Shown here piece by piece: positions 8,556 to 13,793 of a stretch of 13,793 nucleotides of DNA; position 1 is the stretch's first letter, and the number at the start of each line of letters is the position of its first letter. A program made the translations under genes and the position numbers. The DNA comes from JACCQS01 sp050999295 (GTDB lineage: Bacteria; Actinomycetota; Actinomycetes; Mycobacteriales; Geodermatophilaceae). Below the pieces are notes generated by a model. It worked only from the letters and a program-made list of their open reading frames with translations, did no database searches and was not told the DNA's origin. The stretch spans positions 1 through 13,793 of the forward strand of contig JBPCPI010000245.1 of NCBI GenBank assembly GCA_050999295.1, written 5' to 3'.

Positions 8556-8556
8556 G

Positions 8557-8630
8557 TCGGGGTGACAGGATTTGAACCTGCGGCCCCTCGCTCCCAAAGC
8601 GAGTGCGCTACCAAGCTGCGCCACACCCCG
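8557..8630 (-). tRNA. tRNA-Pro (anticodon UGG)
   Basis: Full cloverleaf: acceptor CGGGGTG pairs with CACCCCG, D-arm GCGC...GCGC with GGTAG loop, anticodon stem CTCGC/GCGAG around TTTGGGA (anticodon TGG), and T-arm CAGG TTCAAAT CCTG. The discriminator is A; the CCA end is not encoded and must be added. The next base on the minus strand is C and then the ATG of the PPOX gene. Confidence 0.96.
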
Positions 8631-8642
8631 CGGCGAAGCGTC

Positions 8643-8651
8643 AGTCTAGTG
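8643..8651 (-). promoter_or_regulatory. candidate -10 element of the tRNA-Pro promoter
   Basis: Minus-strand CACTAGACT includes TAGACT, ending 12 nt before the mature tRNA 5' end, a normal place for a tRNA -10 box with a short leader. No good -35 is visible. The nine bases equal those upstream of tig. Confidence 0.4.
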
Positions 8652-8753
8652 ATCCGCAGCTGGGCTGCCGCCGGGTCCGAGGGAAACGGCGCCGCAGCAG
8701 GCCGACGGGTAACCTCTGCGCTCGTACGGCGCATCTTCGGGCACGCCGGCATC

Positions 8754-8827
8754 GCGGGTGTAGCTCAATGGTAGAGCCCCAGTCTTCCAAACTGGCTACG
8801 CGAGTTCGATTCTCGTCACCCGCTCCA
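8754..8827 (+). tRNA. tRNA-Gly (anticodon UCC)
   Basis: Acceptor GCGGGTG pairs with CACCCGC (8817-8823); D-arm GCTC AATGGTA GAGC; anticodon stem CCAGT/ACTGG around CTTCCAA (anticodon TCC); T-arm CGAG TTCGATT CTCG. The discriminator is T and CCA is encoded at 8825-8827. It is divergent from tRNA-Pro and separated from it by 123 nt, which contains only their presumed promoters. Confidence 0.96.
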
Positions 8828-8843
8828 ACCCGTTCCGGGACCC

Positions 8844-8889
8844 TTGGTCGATTGGTAACAGGTGCGTTACGGTAGTGCTGTTGTTACCG
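8844..8889 (+). promoter_or_regulatory. candidate promoter and ArsR-type operator before the SRPBCC operon
   Basis: TTGGTC (8844-8849) and TACGGT (8868-8873) are spaced by 18 nt as possible -35 and -10 boxes. Overlapping them are inverted repeats: GTAAC-N6-GTTAC (8855-8870) and CGGTA-N10-TACCG (8870-8889), with outer GGTAACA (8854-8860) and TGTTACC (8882-8888). An operator covering the promoter of an operon that encodes an ArsR-type repressor suggests autorepression; this is an inference. Confidence 0.45.
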
Positions 8890-8908
8890 ATACCCCAGGA
8901 GGACCGAG

Positions 8909-9337
8909 ATGGCCACGAGCTATTCGGCCAGTAGGACCATCGAAGCGGATCCGGAGAAGGTCTTCGCACTGTTGACCGATGCCAAGAGCTATTCCTCCTG
9001 GAATCCGGCTGTGCTCTCCCTGGACGGAACCATCGCTCCCGGCGAGAAGATTCGGCTGGTCTCGGTGGTCGATCCGAAGCGGACGTTCACACTCACGGTC
9101 ACCGAGGTCGAGTCCCCACGGCGCATGGTGTGGGCAGATGGGATGCCGCTGGGCCTGTTCAAGGGTGTCCGGACCTACACGCTCCAGCCGATCGGCGAGG
9201 GCCGGACCGAGTTCAGCATGGCCGAGGTCTTCTCCGGCCCCCTTGCCCCGCTGATCACCAGGGCGATCCCGGACATGACCGAGTCCTTCGAGATGTTCGC
9301 CGAAGGTCTGAAGACGGCGGCCGAAGGCGGTGCTTAA
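8909..9337 (+). CDS. SRPBCC family protein
   Basis: A 142-residue START/Bet v1-like helix-grip protein that likely binds a hydrophobic ligand; ligand unknown. The family pattern is visible: YSASRTIEADPEKVFALLTD with the alpha1 start, SYSSWNPAV, then beta strands including IRLVSVVDPKRTFTLTVTEV and RRMVWADGMP, and a long C-terminal helix from DMTESFEMFAEGLKTAAE. An excellent Shine-Dalgarno AGGAGG sits 6 nt before the ATG. It is the first gene of a three-gene operon; its TAA stop overlaps the start of the ArsR gene by 8 nt. Confidence 0.9.
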   Translation: MATSYSASRTIEADPEKVFALLTDAKSYSSWNPAVLSLDGTIAPGEKIRLVSVVDPKRTFTLTVTEVESPRRMVWADGMPLGLFKGVRTYTLQPIGEGRTEFSMAEVFSGPLAPLITRAIPDMTESFEMFAEGLKTAAEGGA

Positions 9338-9671
9338 GCCCGGCGAACCCCTGCACGTGGGTGCCCTGGACGCGCTGGGCGATGGGAACCGCCGAGCCAT
9401 CCTGGAAATCTTGGCCGGCCGGCCGAGTTCAGTGCGCCAGATCGCCGATCAGTTGCCGGTGAGTCGACCGGCGGTGTCCCGGCATCTGCGCCTGCTCAAG
9501 GACGCCGGTCTGGTGGTCGACGAGGCCGCTGGCACACGCCGGGTGTACGCGCTGCATGGCGAAGGCGTCGATGCGGTGGCCCGCTACTTCCAGGAGCTGT
9601 GGGGCGAGGCGGCGGCACGGTTCCGGCTGGCCGCGGAGAACACCGCGCCGCCCGAGGCTGCCGATGGCTGA
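9330..9671 (+). CDS. ArsR family winged-helix transcriptional regulator
   Basis: A 113-residue winged-helix regulator. LDALGDGNRRAILEILAGRP (residues 13-32) is the usual ArsR helix 1, and SSVRQIADQLPVSRPAVSRH with LRLLKDAGLV (33-62) is the helix-turn-helix; the wing follows as EAAGTRRVYAL. There are no Cys residues at the metal-sensing sites, so it is of the non-metal class that commonly accompanies AHSA1/SRPBCC genes. The start is GTG 9330 inside the end of the upstream gene; the stop overlaps the next gene by 8 nt. Likely it represses its own operon through the repeats at 8854-8889. Confidence 0.92.
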   Translation: MLKPGEPLHVGALDALGDGNRRAILEILAGRPSSVRQIADQLPVSRPAVSRHLRLLKDAGLVVDEAAGTRRVYALHGEGVDAVARYFQELWGEAAARFRLAAENTAPPEAADG

Positions 9672-10158
9672 GCCGCTGGTTGTTCAATTCGTGGTGCGCG
9701 CGCCGATCGCGCACGCGTTCAACATGTGGACCGCACGATGCAGCCTCTGGTGGCCTCGATCGCACACGATCAGCGGCGATCCCGCGGCAATCGTCTTCGA
9801 GCCGCGGCCCGGCGGGCGGATCTTCGAGCGTGGCCAGGACGGCACCGAAAACACCTGGGGCCAAGTGCTCGACTGGGAGCCGCCTCGGCGACTGTCCTAC
9901 CGCTGGCATCTGTTCTTCGATGCTGCAGAGGCCACCGACGTCGAGGTCACGTTCACCGAATCGGACGGAACCACTGCGGTCCGGCTGAACCAGAGCGGCT
10001 GGGAACGACTTGGCCCGGCTGGCCCGCCGCGGCGGACGCGGACCGGTCGCGCCTGGGCGACGATCTCCGGGCTGTACGCCGAATCCTGCGCCACCACCTA
10101 CGGGCCGCTATCGGCGGTCCAGCAGGGCGCGGAGCTGGGCCCAGACCTCATCCCGTGA
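9664..10158 (+). CDS. SRPBCC / AHSA1-like protein
   Basis: A 164-residue protein of the AHSA1/SRPBCC group. Seen: VQFVVRAPIAHAFNMWT (start of the fold), WWPRSHTISGDPAAIVFEPRPGG, a GQVLDWEPPRRLSYRWHL strand pair, VEVTFTESDGTTAVRLNQSG and a C-terminal helix near WATISGLYAESC. The cavity ligand is unknown. ATG 9664 overlaps the ArsR stop by 8 nt, so the regulator and both SRPBCC proteins are likely made from one message; the frame stays open upstream but only inside the ArsR gene. The last 51 bp overlap the 3' end of the convergent adk gene, making the final residues (about GPLSAVQQGAELGPDLIP) probably non-conserved. Confidence 0.85.
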   Translation: MAEPLVVQFVVRAPIAHAFNMWTARCSLWWPRSHTISGDPAAIVFEPRPGGRIFERGQDGTENTWGQVLDWEPPRRLSYRWHLFFDAAEATDVEVTFTESDGTTAVRLNQSGWERLGPAGPPRRTRTGRAWATISGLYAESCATTYGPLSAVQQGAELGPDLIP

Positions 10159-10707
10159 CGCAGTTGCATCGACGACGGCCAGCAGACCTCGCTCCCGATA
10201 GAACTCGAGTAACGGCTCGACCTCTTCGTTGAACACCCCGAGCCGAGCCCGGATCACCTCGGGGGTGTCATCGGGCCGGTCTTCGCTTCGGGCACGATCG
10301 AGCAACCGAGGTACCAAGACGTCCGGGCTGGCCTCGAACAGGACGGCCTGGGTGACTGCTACGTCGTAGTCCTCGGCGGTCAGGCGGCCCTCCTGCGCCT
10401 GACCGACCGAACGCGGGAAGCCGTCCAGGACGTAGCCGTTGGCCCTCCCAGCAGCGATCATTCTCGGCATCACGAGCTCGAACACCAGCTCGTCGGGGAC
10501 CAATTCCCCTCGTTGCATCGCAGCCGAGGCGCGCCTACCCATCTCGGACCCCGCCTCCACCTCCTCACGCAGGAGGTCGCCGGCTGCGATGTGTTCGACG
10601 TTGTAGTGCTCGGCCAACCGCCGGCCCTGCGTGCCCTTACCTGCCCCCGGCGGACCGATCAGCAGCAGCCGCACCTGGCTATCCGGCCCGACTGAACCGT
10701 CGATCAT
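10108..10707 (-). CDS. adk: adenylate kinase, short-LID type
   Basis: Nucleoside monophosphate kinase converting AMP + ATP to 2 ADP. P-loop GPPGAGKGT is at 18-26, the AMP-binding IAAGDLLREEV at 40-50, the family signature YVLDGFPRS at 92-100 and the Q103 adenine contact follows. The LID is the short form (about 137-147, RARSEDRPDD), as in actinobacterial adenylate kinases, with no zinc-finger LID. The 199-residue chain has about 10 extra N-terminal residues compared with the usual MRLLLIG start. ATG 10707 overlaps the upstream deaminase stop as ATGA; a GTG at 10719 in the same frame is less likely. It is not beside secY/map, the usual place of the main adk in many bacteria, so it may be a second copy. 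Confidence 0.9.
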   Translation of the reverse strand: MIDGSVGPDSQVRLLLIGPPGAGKGTQGRRLAEHYNVEHIAAGDLLREEVEAGSEMGRRASAAMQRGELVPDELVFELVMPRMIAAGRANGYVLDGFPRSVGQAQEGRLTAEDYDVAVTQAVLFEASPDVLVPRLLDRARSEDRPDDTPEVIRARLGVFNEEVEPLLEFYRERGLLAVVDATASRDEVWAQLRALLDRR

Positions 10708-11699
10708 CGCTGCGTCCACGCGTCGATCTCGGCGAGCAGGGCAGCCTTGCGTTCGGCGGGCGCGAAGGAGGCGTTGATCGAGTTCTGCGCCAAGCGGATC
10801 AGCTCATGACGGTCGAGTCCCAGTTCCTGCTCGCAGGCCTGGTAGTTGTCCCCCACGTACCCACCGAAGTACGCGGGATCGTCCGAGTTGACTGTCACCA
10901 TCAGGTTCTCGGCCAGCATCTGCGGCAGCGGATGCAGCCCTAGGTGCCCGACCGCGCCGAGTCGCACGTTGGACAGCGGACAGACCGTCAGCGGAGTGCG
11001 ATCCCGCCGCAGCCGCCGTACCAGTTCGGGGTCCTCCATGGATCGGATCCCGTGATCGATTCGGTCCACGCCAAGGACGTCGAGGGCCTCCCAGACGTAG
11101 GAGGGTGGGCCCTCCTCGCCGGCGTGGGCGACCGTGTGCAGACCTTGCTTGCGGGCCGCGGCGTACACCGCCCGAAAGGCCGCCGGCGGATGGCCGACCT
11201 CGGCCGAGTCCAGGCCGACCCCGATCAACGACCCGATCCGTGAGGCGGCGGCCATCAGGACCGATCCGGCCTCGTCGGGACCGCGGTCGCGCAGAAAACA
11301 GAGGATCAGCCCGCCGGTCATCCGGTCGGCCTGCGCGGCCTCGTCGAGTGCAACGCGAAGCCCGTCGATCACCGCTTCGATCGGGACGTTCCGGTCCATG
11401 TGCGGCTGCGGATCGAAGAACATCTCGACGTGTCGAACACCCTGGGCATGCGCACGGCTGAGGTAGGCCCGAGCCAGATCGGTGAAGTCCTCGGCTGTGC
11501 GCAGCACGTCCATCGCGGCGTAGTAGAGGTTCAGGAAGCTCTGCAGGTCCTCGAAGACGTAGCGGCCGCGAAGGTCCTCGATGTCGGCGAAAGGCACCGC
11601 GACCCGATTGCGGGCAGCCAGTTCGAAGACCAGCTCGGGTTCCATCGTCCCTTCGATGTGCAGGTGCAGCTCGGCCTTGGGGAGGGTCATCAGCGACAT
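10704..11699 (-). CDS. adenosine deaminase family protein, adenine deaminase type
   Basis: Zinc TIM-barrel deaminase of 331 residues. Metal and active-site residues: H12 and H14 in AELHLHIEG, H192 and catalytic E195 in AHAGEE, H216 in DHG, and D273-D274 in VNSDDPAYFGG. Segments FEDLQSFLNLYYAAMDVLRT, VEMFFDPQPHMDRNVP, GLDSAEVGHPP, GEEGPPSYVWEALDVL and LTVCPLSNVRL match the adenine deaminase (type 2, as in Pseudomonas and fungal Aah1) branch rather than classic adenosine deaminases, so the likely reaction is adenine to hypoxanthine plus ammonia. Substrate preference is inferred from resemblance only. The ATG has a strong GAGGAG 5-6 nt upstream. The stop overlaps adk, forming a purine salvage pair. 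Confidence 0.88.
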   Translation of the reverse strand: MSLMTLPKAELHLHIEGTMEPELVFELAARNRVAVPFADIEDLRGRYVFEDLQSFLNLYYAAMDVLRTAEDFTDLARAYLSRAHAQGVRHVEMFFDPQPHMDRNVPIEAVIDGLRVALDEAAQADRMTGGLILCFLRDRGPDEAGSVLMAAASRIGSLIGVGLDSAEVGHPPAAFRAVYAAARKQGLHTVAHAGEEGPPSYVWEALDVLGVDRIDHGIRSMEDPELVRRLRRDRTPLTVCPLSNVRLGAVGHLGLHPLPQMLAENLMVTVNSDDPAYFGGYVGDNYQACEQELGLDRHELIRLAQNSINASFAPAERKAALLAEIDAWTQR

Positions 11700-11734
11700 C
11701 GGGGCTCCTCGACACGGCAGCAGCGGGAGCGGCC

Positions 11735-11752
11735 AGCCTAATTGCGTAAAGT
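11735..11752. promoter_or_regulatory. AT-richer island, possible divergent promoters
   Basis: In the 113-nt gap between the divergent deaminase and TPM genes the only A/T-rich spot carries TAGGCT on the minus strand (11735-11740) and TAAAGT on the plus strand (11747-11752), both of the TANNNT -10 type. No good -35 hexamers are seen, so this is weak. Confidence 0.25.
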
Positions 11753-11812
11753 CCGCGAGGGGCGGGCTGCGGTATGCCGGTCCTGGGTGCAGGAGTTGGC
11801 TGGAGGATGTCG

Positions 11813-13636
11813 ATGCGCAGGATGCTTGCCCGGGCCGGCGTGCTCGCGGGCGCCCTGGCGATCATGCTGGCCTCGGGACTGGTGGGCAGCGGCGTGGCCA
11901 CCGCCGAGCCTCCGCTGCGTGCTGAAGCCCAGATCACCGACCCGGTCGGGGTGCTGCAGGGGGACGAGGGCCGGGTAACCGATGCACTTGACCGTCTGCG
12001 GGAGGACGACGGGACCCAACTGTTCGTCGTGTTCGTCTCCACCTTCGACGGGCTGGACGGCCCGACCTGGGCCAACCAGAGCGCCGAGCAGTCCCAGTTG
12101 GGCAGCCGGGACGTGCTCTTCGCCGTAGCCGTCGACGACCGCTCGTACGGAATCTCGGTCGATCAGGACTACCCGCTCTCCGACCAGGAGCTCGACGACC
12201 TCACCGCCAACGACATCGAGCCCTTGCTATCCGATCAGGATTGGTCCGGAGCGGCGATCGCCATGGCCGATGGCCTGCGCAACGGTGCTTCCGGTGGGTC
12301 CGGCGGCGTGCCGATCGCGCTGGTCCTCGGCGGAGCGGTTGTCGCCGGGGGCGGCTACCTGCTCTATCGACGCAGCAAACGGGCCCGGACGGAGGCAGCC
12401 GAGTCGAGCGAGTCTCCTGGTGCGGTCGAGGGACCAACCGTGCCGCAGGCTCCGCCGGACCCGCACGCGGACCTGAGCACCGAGCAGCTGACCTTCCAGG
12501 CCAGCACCGCGCTGATCGACCTCGATGACGCGGTGCAGACCTCGGCGCAGGAGCTGTTGTTTGCCAGTGGCCAGTTCGGGCCCGAGGCGGTGGCCGGCTT
12601 CCAGGAGGCGCTGGACGCCTCGCGCGCCGAACTGGCACAGGGATTCACGCTGCGCCAGCAGTTGGACGACGAGGTGCCTGAAGATGAGCCGACCCGGCGG
12701 GCCATGCTGGCCGAGATCCTGCGCCTGTGCCAGTCCGCTGATGCGCGACTCGACGCCCAGTCCGACGCGTTCGATCGACTGCGCGACCTGGATCGGACCG
12801 CGCCTGCGGTGCTTGAGGCACTTGCCCCCAAGGTCGAGCAGGCGCGAGCCCGTATTCCGGCGGAGGCGAAGCGACTCGCGGCCCTGCAGCAGCGTTATGC
12901 CGCAACGGCGCTCAGCTCCATCTCAGACGACGTCGAACAGGCCCAGATCCTGCTGGACAACGCCCGGACCGAGCTGGCCGAGGCACGCCGGGCTCTGCAG
13001 TCCCCCACCCCGAGTGCCGCGGTCGTATCGCTGCGCACCGCAGAGGATGCGACTGCCCAGGCCGATCAGCTCCTGGACGGCCTCTGGCGCCTGGAAACCG
13101 AGCTCGACGAGGCCGGCGCTGCGATCGCCACCGCCCGGGCCGAGACGGCCAAAGACTTGGCCGAAGCCCGAACCCTGCTCGGCTCCGGTGACTCCAGCGC
13201 GCTGGCGCCGATCGTGGCCCGAGCCGAAACGGCCCTGGCCGCCGCCGATGCGGCCGTGGCACCCGCCGCCGGTGCCCTGCCCGATCCGCCGGCGGCGCTG
13301 CGGCAGCTGACCGAGGCCGACCTCGTGCTGGACGAGGCGCTGGCTGCAGCTCGGGATGCCCAAGCGCAGACGCGCCACCTCAAGCGAACGCTCGATCAGG
13401 CCATGCTCACGGCCCAGTCCTCGCTGGCGGCCGCCGGCGACTTCATCACCACCAGGCGAGGGGCGGTGGGTAGCCAGGCCCGCACCCGGCTGGCCGAGGG
13501 GCAGCGCCATCTCGATCAGGCCATGTCCGTGTCGGCCACCGATCCCGCGGCCGCGCTCCGCGAGGCCCAGTACGCCGATGGCCTGGGCCAGCAGGCCCTG
13601 CAGTACGCGCACAACGACGTCGGCGGGGGCGCCTAG
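11813..13636 (+). CDS. TPM domain protein, secreted/membrane anchored, interrupted by TAG
   Basis: The start is ATG 11813, because GGAGG (11802-11806) is 6 nt upstream; in-frame ATGs at 11774 and 11807 are worse placed. Up to the TAG the protein has 607 residues. Residues 1-31 are a signal peptide (MRRMLARAG, hydrophobic core, cleavage likely after ATA). A TPM domain (about 38-155) runs from ITDPVGVLQGDEGRV through QLFVVFVSTFDGLDGPTWA and DVLFAVAVDDRSYGISV. A transmembrane helix is at about 166-185 followed by RRSKR, so the TPM domain faces outside. Residues about 220-600 are long Ala/Glu/Gln-rich helices, likely coiled coil, in the cytoplasm by this topology. The family role is unclear. TAG at 13634-13636 ends the frame before the glycine-rich tail. 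Confidence 0.88.
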   Translation: MRRMLARAGVLAGALAIMLASGLVGSGVATAEPPLRAEAQITDPVGVLQGDEGRVTDALDRLREDDGTQLFVVFVSTFDGLDGPTWANQSAEQSQLGSRDVLFAVAVDDRSYGISVDQDYPLSDQELDDLTANDIEPLLSDQDWSGAAIAMADGLRNGASGGSGGVPIALVLGGAVVAGGGYLLYRRSKRARTEAAESSESPGAVEGPTVPQAPPDPHADLSTEQLTFQASTALIDLDDAVQTSAQELLFASGQFGPEAVAGFQEALDASRAELAQGFTLRQQLDDEVPEDEPTRRAMLAEILRLCQSADARLDAQSDAFDRLRDLDRTAPAVLEALAPKVEQARARIPAEAKRLAALQQRYAATALSSISDDVEQAQILLDNARTELAEARRALQSPTPSAAVVSLRTAEDATAQADQLLDGLWRLETELDEAGAAIATARAETAKDLAEARTLLGSGDSSALAPIVARAETALAAADAAVAPAAGALPDPPAALRQLTEADLVLDEALAAARDAQAQTRHLKRTLDQAMLTAQSSLAAAGDFITTRRGAVGSQARTRLAEGQRHLDQAMSVSATDPAAALREAQYADGLGQQALQYAHNDVGGGA

Positions 13637-13793
13637 GGCACCGGCTTCGGTACCGGAGGTGGGTTAAGCGGACGCGGGTACGGCGGCCGAGGTGGGCCGG
13701 ACCTGGGCAGCCTGATCCTCGGCGGGATCCTGTTCGGCGGCGGACGTGGCGGTTACGGCGGTTACGGCGGTGGCGGGTTCAGTGGCGGGTTCG
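13637..13793 (+). other. in-frame glycine-rich continuation of the TPM protein after the TAG
   Basis: After the TAG the same reading frame is open for 52 codons to the window end and encodes a Gly/Tyr/Phe-rich stretch (GTGFGTGGGLSGRGYGG, then PDLGSLILGGILFGGG and RGGYGGYGGGGFSGGF). Such a tail, with an LGxxLGGILxGG-like hydrophobic patch, is normal at the C-terminus of actinobacterial TPM proteins. No separate start codon with a ribosome binding site is seen, so it is part of the upstream gene rather than a new one. It contains a TTA leucine codon (13664-13666), rare in such GC-rich genes. The end lies outside the window. Confidence 0.7.

Noticed and set aside
8556..8624. PPOX reading frame extended upstream to 8624
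   Set aside because: The extension lies wholly within the tRNA-Pro gene and translates tRNA sequence; the family core starts after the ATG at 8555.
9664..10158. Frameshift in the second SRPBCC gene near GPAGPPRRTRTGRAW
   Set aside because: The following WATISGLYAES segment still fits the family's last helix in the same frame, so the region is only a divergent loop.
13637..13793. Separate glycine-rich gene after the TPM stop
   Set aside because: No start codon with a ribosome binding site in this frame, and the sequence matches the expected tail of the upstream protein.

Overview
The window is visibly GC-rich, with frequent GTG starts, short Shine-Dalgarno sites and paired clpP genes in the order tig-clpP1-clpP2-clpX. 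Together with an F420-type PPOX protein and a TPM-domain membrane protein, this points to a high-GC Actinomycetota chromosome, perhaps Propionibacteriales-like; the genus cannot be fixed from sequence reading alone. Most of the window is ordinary core chromosome. No insertion sequence, CRISPR array, phage gene or recognisable defence island was seen.

Layout. Positions 1-284 hold the 3' part of a DUF559 (Vsr-like fold) protein on the + strand. From 354 to 4846 the minus strand carries the proteostasis cluster, transcribed tig -> clpP1 -> clpP2 -> clpX: a ribosome-bound chaperone, the two subunits of the mixed ClpP1P2 protease and its ATPase unfoldase. Upstream on the same strand are a family 2 glycosyltransferase and dTDP-glucose 4,6-dehydratase (rmlB/rfbB), 6 nt apart, which fit activated deoxysugar synthesis and transfer to a surface glycan. 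A divergent + strand pair follows: an EVE/PUA-like protein and a DUF1697 protein, 10 nt apart.

A minus-strand tRNA-Pro(UGG) is followed after a single base by the start codon of a PPOX-class F420-dependent oxidoreductase, and a + strand tRNA-Gly(UCC) lies divergently. Next is a compact + strand operon, SRPBCC / ArsR-type regulator / SRPBCC (AHSA1-like), with 8-nt overlaps at both junctions and a candidate operator of inverted repeats before the first gene. Its last gene overlaps tail-to-tail by 51 bp with a minus-strand purine pair: an adenine-deaminase-type enzyme whose stop codon overlaps the start of adenylate kinase (ATGA).

The window ends in a secreted or membrane-anchored TPM-domain protein with a long helical region. 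An amber TAG at 13634-13636 interrupts it, yet the same frame stays open to the window end and encodes the glycine-rich tail expected for this family. The three points most worth checking are this TAG, the tRNA-Pro/PPOX one-base junction, and the SRPBCC-ArsR-SRPBCC operon with its operator.
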